64,000 nucleotides of DNA, from NCBI RefSeq assembly GCF_003076275.1, contig NZ_CP029064.1:3700001-3764000 (forward strand), given 5' to 3'. Position 1 is the first letter of the stretch. Each line of letters opens with the position of its first letter. The stretch is from Microbulbifer sp. A4B17 (GTDB lineage Bacteria; Pseudomonadota; Gammaproteobacteria; Pseudomonadales; Cellvibrionaceae). The position numbers and the translations under genes are program-made. Below the pieces are notes generated by a model. That model saw only the letters and a program-made list of their open reading frames with translations, did not search any database and was not told the origin of the DNA. This document shows positions 1-10,369 of this stretch, one piece after another.

Positions 1-1168
1 GCTCATCAATAATCACCGAGATCTTAATTTCAGAAGTGGTGATCATTTGGATATTGATATTGTCTTCACCCAGGGCGCTAAACATACGACTTGCCACATT
101 TGCATGTGAACGCATACCAACGCCAACAATGGAAACCTTCGCGATCTTGTCGTCTGTGATCACCTCTCGGGCTCCAAGTTCCGCAGAAACCCTTTCCAAA
201 ACATCGCGAGCCTTAGTCAGGTCATTGCGATGAACGGTAAAAGTGAAATCAGTCGTACCATCGACAGCACTAATATTTTGGACAATAACGTCGACTTCAA
301 TATTTTCAGCGCCAACCGGAGCCAGGATTCGGCATGCAACCCCAGGGGTATCCGGTACTCCACGAATAGTCAGTTTTGCTTCATCGCGGTTAAACGCGAT
401 ACCGGATACAACAGGCTGTTCCATATCGTTATCTTCCTCATCCAGGCTAATCAGGGTTCCGTTACCCTCTTCAAAAGTTGAGAGTACGCGCAGGGGAACC
501 TTGTACTTACCGGCGAACTCTACGGCACGGATCTGCAGCACCTTAGAGCCGAGACTGGCCATTTCCAGCATCTCCTCAAACGTGATGCGATCCAGTCTTC
601 GCGCACTGTCGACCACGCGCGGATCAGTGGTGTAGACCCCATCCACGTCGGTATAAATCTGGCACTCGGTAGCATCTAACGCCGCAGCCAGTGCCACACC
701 CGTCGTATCTGATCCTCCACGCCCCAAGGTGGTGATATTGCCTTCGTCATCCACCCCCTGAAAACCGGCCACAACAATGACCTTGCCTTCATCGAGATCT
801 GTGCGCATCCGCTCCACATCGATACTTTGGATACGAGCTTTGGTATGAGCGTTGTCCGTAAGAATTTTTACTTGCCCACCGGTGTAGGAACAGGCGTCAT
901 AACCACGCTTCTTCAGGGCCATGCTCAAAAGGGCAATTGTGACCTGCTCTCCAGTGGAAACCAGAACATCCAACTCTCTGGGATCTGGTTTCTCCTGGAT
1001 TTGATAAGCGAGATCAATCAAGCGATTAGTTTCACCACTCATGGCGGACAAGACGACAACCATGTCATGCCCTTGAGCGCGAAACGCGGCAACTTTATCG
1101 GCGACACCTTCAATACGCTCAATAGAGCCCACTGAAGTCCCGCCATATTTCTGCACGAACAAACTCAT
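1..1168 (-). CDS. lysC: Aspartate kinase LysC, C-terminus cut by window edge
   Basis: This enzyme phosphorylates aspartate, the first step toward lysine, threonine and methionine. Reading back from the ATG at 1168 gives MSLFVQKYGGTSVGS, and KYGGTSVG is the aspartokinase signature. The kinase domain fills about residues 1-245 and contains GRGGSDTT. The regulatory ACT region follows, with the segments RGVPDTPGVA and VGVGMRSHANVA. About 389 codons are visible and no stop is reached, so the last 15-25 residues lie outside the window. It follows alaS on the same strand after 132 bp, the usual alaS-lysC order of gammaproteobacteria, where csrA often comes next. Confidence 0.96.
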   Translation of the reverse strand, partial: MSLFVQKYGGTSVGSIERIEGVADKVAAFRAQGHDMVVVLSAMSGETNRLIDLAYQIQEKPDPRELDVLVSTGEQVTIALLSMALKKRGYDACSYTGGQVKILTDNAHTKARIQSIDVERMRTDLDEGKVIVVAGFQGVDDEGNITTLGRGGSDTTGVALAAALDATECQIYTDVDGVYTTDPRVVDSARRLDRITFEEMLEMASLGSKVLQIRAVEFAGKYKVPLRVLSTFEEGNGTLISLDEEDNDMEQPVVSGIAFNRDEAKLTIRGVPDTPGVACRILAPVGAENIEVDVIVQNISAVDGTTDFTFTVHRNDLTKARDVLERVSAELGAREVITDDKIAKVSIVGVGMRSHANVASRMFSALGEDNINIQMITTSEIKISVIIDE

Positions 1169-1300
1169 AACTTACTGTGTTTCCTTAGCTCCACAACAAG
1201 TACGCTTCCTGCCCAACTCGTGCAGGCGCGCACTTAATCACCAAACCACTGTGAAATCAACTTAACTACCCATTCAGGCCACTAATTTGACAAAACTTAA

Positions 1301-3910
1301 CTAGTTTAAGGATTGCTCTATCCAATTTGGCACTTCTTTCAGCATATTAGGGAGCTCTGACACATCGGTTCCCCCGCCCTGGGCCATGTCTTTCCGACCA
1401 CCGCCTTTACCGCCCAACTTACCAGCGGCGAAGCGCATAAGGTCGCCCGCTGAAAGGCGATCTGTCAGGTCTTTGGTCACTGCCGCCACCAGTGCTACTT
1501 TTTCATCTCCCGGAGCCGCCAGTAATACAACACCACTGCCGAGCTTATTCTTCATTTGATCCGCCAGATCTCGCAGCGACTTGGCGTCGGCACCATCAAT
1601 AGAAGTTGCCAGCAACTTAAAGCCAGCCAAATCGATCGCCTGAGCGGAGAGGTCTCCACCAGCACCACTGGCCAGCTTGGTTTTAAGCTGGGCAATCTCT
1701 TTTTCCAGTTTGCGATTATTGAGCAAGAGCTGCTCGACCTTGTCCGCCAGCGAATCCGGGCGCGCTTTAAGTAAAGTAGCGACATGCTCCAGGCGCTGTT
1801 GAGCCTGATCGAACAGGGACATTGCGTGAGCGCCCGTTACCGCTTCGATTCGACGCTGACCGGAAGCGATGCCGCTTTCCCCAACAATACGAATCAGTCC
1901 AATATCGCCTGTGCGCTTCACGTGAGTACCGCCACACAGTTCAACGGAGAATGCCTTGTCATCGGTTTTACCCATTGAAAGTACACGCACGGTATCGCCG
2001 TACTTCTCGCCAAACAGGGCCATAGCACCCATAGCTTTTGCGGACTCAATATCGGTTTCGCGGGTTTCGACCAGGGTATTTGCGCGAATTTGGCTATTCA
2101 CCAGAGATTCAATCGCGTGCAATTGCTTTGCCGTCACCGCTTCGGGGTGGGAGAAATCAAAGCGCAGGCGCTCGGAGTCCACCAGGGAGCCTTTCTGCGT
2201 TACATGCTCGCCCAGCACTTTGCGTAAAGCAGCGTGCAACAAGTGAGTTGCAGAATGGTTCAGAGCGGTGGACTGGCGAACATCTTCAGAAACGGTCGCT
2301 TCAAGGGTTTCCCCTACAGCGACACTACCCTTCAATACCTTGCCGCTGTGTAAGTGGTGGGCGCCCTGCTTGGTACAGTCGCGCACTTCAAAGCGGGCAT
2401 CGCCAGCACGCAAATAGCCGCTATCGCCTACCTGACCACCGGACTCTGCGTAGAAGGGTGTCCTATCCAGTACAACTGCACCCTCTTCACCTTCTTCAAG
2501 GCGCTCGACCTGTTCGCCACCTTTGACAATAGCCAGGACTTTGCCGCTCGCCTCAGTCGTGTTGTAACCGAGAAACTCAGTGGCTCCATCCAACTCGAGG
2601 ACATCTGTATAGTCCTGCTTGAATTTACCGGCGGCACGGGCTCTCTGGCGCTGGGCTTCCATTGCGGCCTCATATCCATCCATATCCAGGGACAGGCCGC
2701 GCTCACGGGCGATATCCTGGGTCAGATCTGTAGGAAAGCCATAAGTATCGTGCAGGGTAAATACCAACTCACCGGGAATCTCACTGCCCTCAAGAGAGGC
2801 CAGAGCATCCTCCAGTAGCGCCATACCCTTATCCAGGGTCTTGGCAAACTGCTCTTCCTCTTTGCGCAATGCTTTCTCGATCAGCTGCTGCTTCTCACGC
2901 AACTCGGGATAGGCATCACCCATCTGCTCGGCGAGCGCCTCTACCAGCTTGTAGAAGAAGATTTCTTTATGCCCAAGCTTGTGGCCATGGCGCACGGCGC
3001 GGCGAATAATACGGCGCAGCACAAATCCGCGCCCCTCATTGGAGGGCATAACGCCATCAGCAATCAGGAATGAACAGGAGCGGATATGGTCGGCAATCAC
3101 CCGCAGGGATTTCTCTTCCAGGTTACTGCAACCGACCACTTCACCCGCAGCTTTAAGCAGCGCTTGGAACAAGTCAATTTCATAATTGGAATGTACATCC
3201 TGCATTACGGCGGCAATACGCTCCAGGCCCATGCCGGTATCCACCGATGGTTTGGGCAGTGGGTGCAGTTCACCATCAGCGGTGCGCTCATACTGCATAA
3301 ATACCAGGTTCCAGATCTCAATATAGCGATCGAGGTCATCGTTATCGGAACCGGGGGGGCCGCCGGGCACATCTGCACCGTGGTCGTAGAAAATCTCAGA
3401 GCTGGGGCCGCATGGACCAGTGTCACCCATCTGCCAGAAGTTATCCTCGTCAAGGCGGGAGAAACGCTCGGCACTCACCCCCATCTCTTTCAGCCAGATA
3501 TCAGCCGCTTCATCATCGCTGATATGCACAGTTACCCAGAGACGCTCTTCGGGCAGACCCAATACCTTGGTCAAGAACTCCCAGGCAAAACGAATCGCTT
3601 CGCGCTTAAAGTAATCGCCGAAGCTAAAGTTGCCAAGCATTTCAAAAAACGTGTGGTGACGTGCGGTATAACCGACATTTTCAAGGTCGTTATGCTTACC
3701 CCCGGCACGCACACAGCGCTGCGAACTGGTGGCGCGATTGTAGGAACGCTTTTCCTGCCCCAGGAAGGTGTCCTTAAACTGCACCATGCCGGCATTGGTG
3801 AATAACAGCGTCGGGTCATTGCCCGGAACCAGGGAACTCGAGGGCACAATGGCATGGCCCTGCTCAGCAAAATAATTCAGAAAGGCGTCGCGAATCTGTG
3901 CGCTTTTCAT
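1301..3910 (-). CDS. alaS: Alanyl-tRNA synthetase
   Basis: This cytoplasmic enzyme charges tRNA-Ala. The product has about 869 residues, normal for the family. The class II catalytic domain comes first ([14 protein letters not shown], then [33 protein letters not shown] and [15 protein letters not shown]). The editing domain contains the zinc-type [12 protein letters not shown] and CGGTH motifs, and a C-Ala domain ends near [12 protein letters not shown]. An in-frame GTG lies 15 bases upstream at 3925, but the ATG at 3910 gives the family-typical MKSAQIR start, so I chose it. Its neighbour downstream is lysC. Confidence 0.97.
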   Translation of the reverse strand: MKSAQIRDAFLNYFAEQGHAIVPSSSLVPGNDPTLLFTNAGMVQFKDTFLGQEKRSYNRATSSQRCVRAGGKHNDLENVGYTARHHTFFEMLGNFSFGDYFKREAIRFAWEFLTKVLGLPEERLWVTVHISDDEAADIWLKEMGVSAERFSRLDEDNFWQMGDTGPCGPSSEIFYDHGADVPGGPPGSDNDDLDRYIEIWNLVFMQYERTADGELHPLPKPSVDTGMGLERIAAVMQDVHSNYEIDLFQALLKAAGEVVGCSNLEEKSLRVIADHIRSCSFLIADGVMPSNEGRGFVLRRIIRRAVRHGHKLGHKEIFFYKLVEALAEQMGDAYPELREKQQLIEKALRKEEEQFAKTLDKGMALLEDALASLEGSEIPGELVFTLHDTYGFPTDLTQDIARERGLSLDMDGYEAAMEAQRQRARAAGKFKQDYTDVLELDGATEFLGYNTTEASGKVLAIVKGGEQVERLEEGEEGAVVLDRTPFYAESGGQVGDSGYLRAGDARFEVRDCTKQGAHHLHSGKVLKGSVAVGETLEATVSEDVRQSTALNHSATHLLHAALRKVLGEHVTQKGSLVDSERLRFDFSHPEAVTAKQLHAIESLVNSQIRANTLVETRETDIESAKAMGAMALFGEKYGDTVRVLSMGKTDDKAFSVELCGGTHVKRTGDIGLIRIVGESGIASGQRRIEAVTGAHAMSLFDQAQQRLEHVATLLKARPDSLADKVEQLLLNNRKLEKEIAQLKTKLASGAGGDLSAQAIDLAGFKLLATSIDGADAKSLRDLADQMKNKLGSGVVLLAAPGDEKVALVAAVTKDLTDRLSAGDLMRFAAGKLGGKGGGRKDMAQGGGTDVSELPNMLKEVPNWIEQSLN

Positions 3911-3982
3911 CCGGCGTAATTCCACTTCGTTAGTTGAGTTTTATTTGATTGGCATCAGTGACACGGTGTCACTTATGTTCCA

Positions 3983-4330
3983 CTACCGTGCCAGCCCCTG
4001 TTCGGGCATTCTTTTTTGAGCAAGCAGGTGAACATGCAGGTGAAATACGGTTTGACCTGCGCTTCGACCGTTATTAACTACCAGTCGATAGCCCTCGAGT
4101 CCCAGCTTGCGCCCCAATTCTGCTGCCACCCACATAAGGTGGCCGAGCAGGGATTTATCCTCAGCCCGAGCAGCAGATAAATTCACCAGGGGTTTGCGTG
4201 GGATAATGAGGAGATGGGTCGGCGCTTGTGGCGCGCGATCCTCAATAACGACACATTGGTCGTCCTCGTAGATCATCTCAGCAGGGATATCTCCCGAGAT
4301 AATTTGACTGAAAACGCTGGGTTCACCCAT
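3983..4330 (-). CDS. HIT family nucleotide-binding protein (HinT-like)
   Basis: This is a small purine-nucleotide-binding hydrolase of the histidine triad family, in the HinT branch that hydrolyses AMP-lysine and similar phosphoramidates. It has 115 residues, the typical HinT length. It opens with FSQIISGDIPAEMIYEDD, has the conserved HLLIIPRKP strand, and ends with the triad HLHVHLL near residue 97. It overlaps no other gene and sits 4 bp downstream of the Trm112-like gene, so the two are probably cotranscribed. Confidence 0.93.
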   Translation of the reverse strand: MGEPSVFSQIISGDIPAEMIYEDDQCVVIEDRAPQAPTHLLIIPRKPLVNLSAARAEDKSLLGHLMWVAAELGRKLGLEGYRLVVNNGRSAGQTVFHLHVHLLAQKRMPEQGLAR

Positions 4331-4334
4331 AGGT

Positions 4335-4520
4335 TTACTTTTCCAGCTTTTCCTCGGCTGTCAGCTGCCGCGCTTCCGATTCCAGCATGACCGGTATACC
4401 GTCCCGCACCGGATAGGCCAGGCCGCTGGCCTTGCAGACCAACTCCTGAGTGTCCTCCCGATATTCAAGCGGCGCTTTACTCACCGGACATACCAATAGG
4501 CTCAGCAACTTCTTATCCAT
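4335..4520 (-). CDS. Trm112-like zinc-ribbon-fold protein (YcaR type)
   Basis: About 61 residues starting [20 protein letters not shown]. The family opening LL-x-CP-x-C-x-x-PL is present except that the second cysteine is serine (CPVSK), and [15 protein letters not shown] is the conserved tail. Trm112 relatives act as activators of methyltransferases, but the partner is unknown here. I chose the ATG at 4520 because a GGGGTGG sequence sits just upstream. An upstream start at 4553 would add 11 unconserved residues. It lies directly upstream of the HIT gene. Confidence 0.9.
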   Translation of the reverse strand: MDKKLLSLLVCPVSKAPLEYREDTQELVCKASGLAYPVRDGIPVMLESEARQLTAEEKLEK

Positions 4521-4652
4521 GTTCCACCCCACTATTTTCCCCCAGTAATACATCCGGGGGGCAAAAATGACCGCGTATCATACAATGCTTCATACGCTTT
4601 TACACGGTATTCGCCATAGCTTCTGCTGCGCTATTTTCTGGATTTACATTTT

Positions 4653-5492
4653 TTACCCTTGTGTGACAGCAGTGCGCTCTGCAGACACGGAATTAAGATG
4701 ACTGAGTAACAGCTCCCGAGCCAGACGCCCCTCCTCTACCTCATTAAACACCTCATGGTAGGACCTGGGGAAACAGTGTAGCTGCTTGTTTTTTGAGCTC
4801 ATTCTCCCAAACCACTTGCGGCTTAGCTCTGCATCAACAATACGATCCGATTCCGGCAATAACAGCAGGCAAGGCACAGTCACCCTACCCAGCTGGCTGG
4901 ATAGAAATTCCCGCTCTCGCAAAAAAGTCTCAAACCAACGAAGGGAGACACCGTGATGCACCAGATCATCACTGATGTAATTCTTAACAACCTCTGGGTC
5001 TCGGGATACCCAATGGCTATTTATTTGACTGGAAAGAACCAGCCCTGGAAACCAGCGAGCGGAAAACAGTGCGAACCATAATAAAAGCCCCCTGGGCTCG
5101 CTTTTACCGCGAAAGCCCGGTGCAGAAAGATTCAGGCTATCGACAGATTTATATCGAATAGCGCAGCCACAAGCGATAACAGCCCCCATACTATGCCCAA
5201 GCAGGTGCAAGTTAAGGCCAGGGTTTCCACTTCTTACCAGGGCAACAAATTCATTCAGATCTTCACTATAAAGAGCAAAGTCCTCAATATGACCGCGCTT
5301 TCCTTCCGACAACCCATGACCATAGTGGTCCAGGGCATAGACACTGTATCCAGCTCGATTCAGCTCCTCTGCCAACTCCCTGTAACGCCCGCTGTGCTCT
5401 CCCAACCCATGGGAAATAACAACTACACCAGATGCTTCCTCAAGCCACCAGCGCCGGTAGTGCAGCGTCACCCCCCTTGTGACAAATTCCAT
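4653..5492 (-). CDS. Alpha/beta hydrolase, monoacylglycerol lipase / lysophospholipase type
   Basis: A serine hydrolase of the Hydrolase_4 family that probably cleaves monoacylglycerol or lysophospholipid. Visible motifs are the oxyanion loop SHGLGEHSGRY, the nucleophile elbow GHSMGA, the acid in LPESDRIVDAE and the catalytic histidine in SYHEVFNE. It has 279 residues from the ATG at 5492, preceded by a near-perfect AAGGAGGT. An ATG six codons upstream (5510) lacks a good ribosome-binding site. There is no signal peptide, so the protein is cytoplasmic or peripheral. Substrate is inferred from family only. It lies just downstream of the aldolase gene, also on the minus strand. Confidence 0.9.
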   Translation of the reverse strand: MEFVTRGVTLHYRRWWLEEASGVVVISHGLGEHSGRYRELAEELNRAGYSVYALDHYGHGLSEGKRGHIEDFALYSEDLNEFVALVRSGNPGLNLHLLGHSMGAVIACGCAIRYKSVDSLNLSAPGFRGKSEPRGLLLWFALFSARWFPGLVLSSQINSHWVSRDPEVVKNYISDDLVHHGVSLRWFETFLREREFLSSQLGRVTVPCLLLLPESDRIVDAELSRKWFGRMSSKNKQLHCFPRSYHEVFNEVEEGRLARELLLSHLNSVSAERTAVTQG

Positions 5493-5524
5493 TGCGACCT
5501 CCTTACTCATTATTATTTTGCTTG

Positions 5525-6535
5525 TTACTCCAGGGTTTCACGATACCTGCCCAACATTGCCAAGTGATTCATTCGGGATCGCTTAAGTAGCGCCTCCTGG
5601 GCTGCCGCAATATTTTCCGCGCGTCCCTGCCAAGCAGCGAGCGCCGGCTCCTGTAGTGCGCGACCATATGAAAAGCTCAACTGCCAAGGTCCACCTCCCT
5701 GTTGATTCATTGCATTGAGATTTGCGGTAGCCTCTTCCGGTCCCTGCCCCCCGGAAAGAAAATTAATTCCCGGCACGGCTGCAGGCACCGCTCGCCGCAA
5801 ACTGCGCAGGGTATATTCCGCCACCTGCTCGGGGTCGGCCGACTTCGCTTCCGCACCCGGAGTTACCATACTGGGTTTAAGTAACATCAACTCCAGTATT
5901 ACCCCATGCTGATGAAGGGCGTGAAACACAGAGTGCCAAACCCGTTCATTAACCGCTGCACTGCGCTCTATATCATGCTCACCATCCATCAGAACTTCAG
6001 GCTCCACAATGGGTACTACCCCCTCGGTCTGGCATACGGCCGCATAACGGGCCAGCATCTCAGCATTTGCGGTAAGCCCGAGGCGCGTGGGGTTGTGATG
6101 GCCGATAGGGTAGACTTCGCGCCACTTGGCGAAGCGGGCCCCTTGTTTTTTGTATTGCTGCAAGCGCTCTGACAGCCCGTCCAGACCGTAGGTGATCATA
6201 TCTCCGGGGGCTCCGGGTAAAGGCCCCTTGCCCTTGTCCACTTTAATACCCGGTAGTATTCCCTGTCCGGCTGCGATTTCGGCTAGGGGCTGACCATCAA
6301 CATCCTTTTGCCCCAGGGTTTCCTCAAACAAAATAACGCCACTGATACATTCACCCAGCCCTTTACAGGACAGCAACGCAGCGCGGTAGTCGCGCCGGTT
6401 CGCCTCGGTGGAGTCCACCCCAATCGAGGCAAAACGTTTAGCGATAGTACCGCTACTCTCATCTGCAGCCAGGATACCTCTTTGGCCATCGACCAAGGCT
6501 GCTACAGTCTCCTGCAACATATCAATCTGTGACAT
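5525..6535 (-). CDS. Class I fructose-bisphosphate aldolase
   Basis: It cleaves fructose 1,6-bisphosphate to dihydroxyacetone phosphate and glyceraldehyde 3-phosphate in glycolysis, and reverses this in gluconeogenesis. It has 336 residues and is class I, metal-free. It carries LAADESSGTIAKRF at the N-terminus, the active-site KWREV segment, and the Schiff-base lysine in LELMLLKPSMV. FLSGGQGPEEATANLNAMN is also conserved. The ATG at 6535 follows an AGGGGAAG sequence. It is next to glpK, so a shared role in triose and glycerol metabolism is plausible. Confidence 0.95.
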   Translation of the reverse strand: MSQIDMLQETVAALVDGQRGILAADESSGTIAKRFASIGVDSTEANRRDYRAALLSCKGLGECISGVILFEETLGQKDVDGQPLAEIAAGQGILPGIKVDKGKGPLPGAPGDMITYGLDGLSERLQQYKKQGARFAKWREVYPIGHHNPTRLGLTANAEMLARYAAVCQTEGVVPIVEPEVLMDGEHDIERSAAVNERVWHSVFHALHQHGVILELMLLKPSMVTPGAEAKSADPEQVAEYTLRSLRRAVPAAVPGINFLSGGQGPEEATANLNAMNQQGGGPWQLSFSYGRALQEPALAAWQGRAENIAAAQEALLKRSRMNHLAMLGRYRETLE

Positions 6536-6583
6536 TTCTTCCCCTCCCTTGGGTGATTACGCTAAGAGGATAGGCGGCTCTTC

Positions 6584-8062
6584 CTAAAAAGCTTTGCAGG
6601 CTTTCACCGCCCTCCGCCAACCGGTTAACAACTGATCCCGCTCTGCCTGAGTCATTGCCGGCATAAAATCTCTCTCAATTTCCTGCAGACATTCTGGCAA
6701 TTCCTGTGGCCGCCAATTGCCACTGCCAATACCTGCCAGCAACGCAGCACCAATAGCCGTGGACTCAATCTGGCGAGGTCGCTCTACACGTAAAGAGGAA
6801 ATATCTGCCTGGAATTGCATCAGAAAATTATTGGCACAAGCGCCTCCATCCACACGCATATGGGTAATCGGTAAACCCAGGGCCTGCTCCATCAAGCGGG
6901 CAAGCTCATCGCTCTGGTAAGCGATAGACTCCAAAGTTGCACGTACCACCTCAGCTCGACCAGCTCCGCGACTCAAACCACAGATAGTCCCCCGCGCCGA
7001 TGGATCCCAGTGTGGCGCACCCAATCCACTAAACGCAGGTACCAGGTAAACGCCGCGGGTATGGGGAATACTCTGAGCGATAATTTCGGTATCCACCGCC
7101 TGCTGGATCATTCCCATCTCGTCGCGCAGCCACTGTATCGCGGAACCCGCCGTGAAAACTGAACCTTCTACGGCATAGGCCGGCCTGCCCTGAGCATCGC
7201 AGGCCACTGTCGCCAGCAACCCCTGGGGCAACTCCGGGCGATCCTCACCGGCAAAAGCCAGCATAAAGCAACCGGTTCCATAGGTGTTTTTGATACTACC
7301 GGGCTCGGTACAACCCTGGCCAAACAGTGCGGCCTGCTGATCCCCCGCAACGCCACAGATCGGAGCCGATGCACCGAGAAAGGCATGGGGGTCCGTATCG
7401 GTAAAGTGACCGGCCGACGGCAGGATTTTGGGGAGGATGGATTCCGGGCACTGGAAAAAATCCAGCAATTCACTATCCCAGGTTTTATCTTTTATGTTGT
7501 ACAGAAGGGTGCGGCTGGCATTGGTGTGGTCAGTAAGATGAGCCTTGCCACCGCTCATTTTCCAGATCAGCCAGCTATCTACAGTACCGAAACACAGGTC
7601 GCCATTTTGCGCCCTGGTCAGTAAATCCGGGTTGCGGCGGAACAGCCAGGTCAACTTACTCGCGGAAAAGTAGGCATCCAGCAATAGGCCACTGCGCTCT
7701 CGCAACCAATCAGACCTGCCAAGCTCCCCCAACTCCCGGCATACCTCTGCCGAGCGCCGGCACTGCCATACAATTGCAGGGAAAACAGGCTCGCCGGTAT
7801 ATCTATCCCAGAGAATGGTGGTTTCACGCTGATTGGTAATTCCCACCGCCGTGATATCGGATGCACGGATGCCGGCGCGCTGGAGTGCTGCAGCACAGAC
7901 CCGCAGAGTTACCGACCAGACCTCTTCCGCATCCTGCTCAACCCAGCCAGGCTGGGGGTAGTGGTTGGGAATTTCGGAGTAACTGCGGCCAATCAGGTTA
8001 CCCTTACTATCGAAGATAAAGGCCGTAGTACCGGTGGTTCCCTGGTCAATAGACAGGATCAT
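6584..8062 (-). CDS. glpK: Glycerol kinase
   Basis: It phosphorylates glycerol to glycerol 3-phosphate with ATP. The product has 492 residues, close to the usual 495-505. It belongs to the FGGY kinase family. The N-terminal phosphate loop reads SIDQGTTGTTAFIFD, the family signature segment is present around GVAGDQQAALFGQGC, and the C-terminal ATP-binding half contains MRVDGGACANNFLMQFQADI. No glpF or glpD neighbour is present. It sits upstream of the aldolase on the same strand with a 48-bp gap. Confidence 0.97.
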   Translation of the reverse strand: MILSIDQGTTGTTAFIFDSKGNLIGRSYSEIPNHYPQPGWVEQDAEEVWSVTLRVCAAALQRAGIRASDITAVGITNQRETTILWDRYTGEPVFPAIVWQCRRSAEVCRELGELGRSDWLRERSGLLLDAYFSASKLTWLFRRNPDLLTRAQNGDLCFGTVDSWLIWKMSGGKAHLTDHTNASRTLLYNIKDKTWDSELLDFFQCPESILPKILPSAGHFTDTDPHAFLGASAPICGVAGDQQAALFGQGCTEPGSIKNTYGTGCFMLAFAGEDRPELPQGLLATVACDAQGRPAYAVEGSVFTAGSAIQWLRDEMGMIQQAVDTEIIAQSIPHTRGVYLVPAFSGLGAPHWDPSARGTICGLSRGAGRAEVVRATLESIAYQSDELARLMEQALGLPITHMRVDGGACANNFLMQFQADISSLRVERPRQIESTAIGAALLAGIGSGNWRPQELPECLQEIERDFMPAMTQAERDQLLTGWRRAVKACKAF

Positions 8063-8162
8063 AGGTTTCTCGCGCTTATTCTTTTAATCTCTTACTGCGC
8101 CTGAAAAAACGGCCGAAGGCTATCGACCAGTTATCCGGGCAGCAGTCAGAGTATAAGCCCGA

Positions 8163-8648
8163 TTAATTGCCGTCCAGCGCCCAGCCAATCGCATCTGCGG
8201 AAAAGCCCCGATAAGCCAGGTATCTCTGGCGCCGCGCCCGCTCCTTCACCCACTGATCCCGTGGAAGCTCAGCCCCCATTGGAGCCCGATATTTTCTCTG
8301 TAGTATCTCCGCTGCCAGCTCAAACCAGTCCACCTCCAGTTGATCCAGTGCCTGAGCAACCAATTCACTGCCCACACCTCGCTGTTGGAGCTCCTGGCGA
8401 ATGCGCATCGGCCCCAGGCCGCGCTGGACACGGGAACGGGCAAAAACTTCGGAAAAGCGCTGGTCGGATTGGTAGTTAAGTTCCTGCAGGCGCTCAAAGA
8501 GCGTATCGAAATCGGCGCTGGGGAATTTTGCCGCGAGCTTCTGCCTCAATTCATAACGGGAGTGCTCGCGGCGGGTCAGCAGCTCAAGCGCCGCGCTGAA
8601 GAGCGCTTGAGCTGGATCAGCGGAAAAATCCGCTTTTGAGTACGGCAT
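8163..8648 (-). CDS. recX: Regulatory protein RecX
   Basis: A modulator of RecA that caps or destabilises RecA filaments. The 161-residue product is largely helical repeats typical of RecX, with the conserved segments LLTRREHSRYELRQKL, RSRVQRGLGPMRIRQELQQRGV and RYLAYRGFSADAI. The ATG at 8648 follows the recA stop codon with no gap (TAA directly followed by ATG), so translation is probably coupled to recA and the SOS response. Confidence 0.95.
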   Translation of the reverse strand: MPYSKADFSADPAQALFSAALELLTRREHSRYELRQKLAAKFPSADFDTLFERLQELNYQSDQRFSEVFARSRVQRGLGPMRIRQELQQRGVGSELVAQALDQLEVDWFELAAEILQRKYRAPMGAELPRDQWVKERARRQRYLAYRGFSADAIGWALDGN

Positions 8649-9683
8649 TTACTCTTCCGGTAATTCCGCAGCCTCTTCAGGAGTGGCCGGGACTAAATCA
8701 CCGAGCAGCTGCGCGCGCAGCTGGCCTTCAATCTCATTGCGAATATCGGGGTTATCGCGCAGGAACTTGGTGGCGTTTGCCTTGCCCTGACCGATCTTAT
8801 CGCCCTTGTAGCTGTACCAGGCCCCGGCTTTATCCACCAGCCCCATCTTCACACCGTAATCGACAATCTCACCAATCATGTTGATGCCTTCACCATACAT
8901 GATCTGGAACTCGGTCTGTTTGAACGGAGGAGCTACCTTGTTCTTAACGACTTTCACTCGAGTTTCGTTGCCCACTACTTCATCGCCGTCTTTAACGGAA
9001 CCGATACGACGGATATCCAGACGCACAGAGGAGTAGAATTTGAGGGCGTTACCACCAGTAGTGGTTTCGGGGCTGCCGAACATAACACCGATCTTCATAC
9101 GGATCTGGTTGATAAAGATCGCCAGCGTATTGGTGTTCTTGATATTACCAGTGAGCTTACGCAGAGCCTGGGACATCAGGCGAGCCTGTAAGCCGACGTG
9201 GGAGTCACCCATTTCACCTTCGATCTCAGCGCGCGGGGTCAGGGCCGCTACAGAGTCCACTACCAGTACATCAACAGCACCGGAACGCACCAGCATATCA
9301 GCTACTTCCAACGCCTGCTCACCGGTATCCGGCTGGGATACGATCAGCTCATCGACATTAACACCCAGTTTTTCAGCGTAGATAGGGTCGAGGGCATGCT
9401 CAGCATCTACGAAAGCACAGGTACCGCCGTTGCGCTGGGCCTCGGCAATCACCTGCAGGGTTAGGGTGGTCTTACCGGAAGATTCAGGTCCATAGATTTC
9501 AACAATACGGCCGCGCGGCAGGCCGCCTATTCCCAGGGCCACATCCAAGCCGAGGGAGCCGGTGGAGATTGCAGGGATACGCTCGCGCTCCTTATCTCCC
9601 ATACGCATCACAGTACCTTTACCGAACTGACGTTCAATCTGAGATAACGCCGCCTTTAGTGCCTTGTCTTTATTGGAATCCAT
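8649..9683 (-). CDS. recA: Recombinase RecA
   Basis: The DNA strand-exchange protein and SOS coprotease. It has 344 residues from the ATG at 9683 ([17 protein letters not shown]). The Walker [10 protein letters not shown], the MAW-type segment DAEHALDP, Walker [11 protein letters not shown] and the L2 loop [10 protein letters not shown] are all present, and the tail is acidic. A longer reading frame begins upstream at 9797, but residues before MDSN resemble no RecA. A GGGA sits 6 bases before 9683. A LexA box lies 55 bp upstream. recX follows immediately and pncC precedes it. Confidence 0.98.
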   Translation of the reverse strand: MDSNKDKALKAALSQIERQFGKGTVMRMGDKERERIPAISTGSLGLDVALGIGGLPRGRIVEIYGPESSGKTTLTLQVIAEAQRNGGTCAFVDAEHALDPIYAEKLGVNVDELIVSQPDTGEQALEVADMLVRSGAVDVLVVDSVAALTPRAEIEGEMGDSHVGLQARLMSQALRKLTGNIKNTNTLAIFINQIRMKIGVMFGSPETTTGGNALKFYSSVRLDIRRIGSVKDGDEVVGNETRVKVVKNKVAPPFKQTEFQIMYGEGINMIGEIVDYGVKMGLVDKAGAWYSYKGDKIGQGKANATKFLRDNPDIRNEIEGQLRAQLLGDLVPATPEEAAELPEE

Positions 9684-9738
9684 GACCATTCCCGTATTTC
9701 TGAGCTGTATTGATGGTGGCAAGCTTAACGAAGGATTA

Positions 9739-9754
9739 CTGTATAGGCAACCAG
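9739..9754. promoter_or_regulatory. LexA (SOS) box of recA
   Basis: CTGTATAGGCAACCAG has the CTG-N10-CAG arrangement of the gammaproteobacterial LexA operator. It lies 55 bp upstream of the recA ATG on the other strand. The inner bases are only partly palindromic. Its position in front of recA, a universal SOS gene, supports the call. Confidence 0.8.
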
Positions 9755-9856
9755 TAAATCCATAAGCTGAGTACCAGCTCCAGGCTGAGCTTGCCACCTA
9801 TGGAATAGAGGTCTGTAGCTGAGATGAAAGGGGAAGAATTGCCCCAGTGGATACGC

Positions 9857-10369
9857 TCAAACCGGATGCTCATGGATTATCGACAACATCCCCTTCAGTG
9901 CCTTCACCACTGTCTGCGATTGCACCTCAGCTCGATTACCGTTAAATAAAAAACACTTCGCATCGATCTGCACCGGCTCCTGCCCCTCCGCATGGGCCCA
10001 GGCAATCCAAACAGTGCCGACCGGCTTCTCGGCAGTACCGCCATCGGGCCCGGCAATACCGCTTACCGCTACGGCGAGATTGGCATCCATCATCGCCAAA
10101 GCTCCACAAGCCATCTGCCGCGCAACCGGCTCGCTCACAGCACCAAATTGCTTGAGGTCATTGCTGTCGACGCCTAAAACATTGTGTTTGATGCGGTTGG
10201 CATAACTTACAATTGATCCATCAAACCAGTTAGAGGCACCGGCAATAGAGGTAATAGCCGCCGCAATCGCGCCACCAGTACAAGATTCTGCCGATGTCAC
10301 TCGCCAATCCCGCTTTTCCAGCTCCCGGCCCAACTCGCCGGCAAGCCCGGTTATATCTCTGTGGTCCAC
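9857..10369 (-). CDS. pncC: CinA C-terminal family nicotinamide-nucleotide amidase
   Basis: It deamidates nicotinamide mononucleotide to nicotinate mononucleotide in NAD salvage. The 170-residue protein is the stand-alone CinA C-terminal domain (YgaD/PncC type), with VTSAESCTGGAIAAAIT at the N-terminus, SYANRIKHNVLGV in the middle and AVSGIAGPDGGTAEKPVGTV toward the end. The start is GTG at 10369 behind AGGAAG. It lies upstream of recA, as in many gammaproteobacteria. Confidence 0.93.
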   Translation of the reverse strand: MDHRDITGLAGELGRELEKRDWRVTSAESCTGGAIAAAITSIAGASNWFDGSIVSYANRIKHNVLGVDSNDLKQFGAVSEPVARQMACGALAMMDANLAVAVSGIAGPDGGTAEKPVGTVWIAWAHAEGQEPVQIDAKCFLFNGNRAEVQSQTVVKALKGMLSIIHEHPV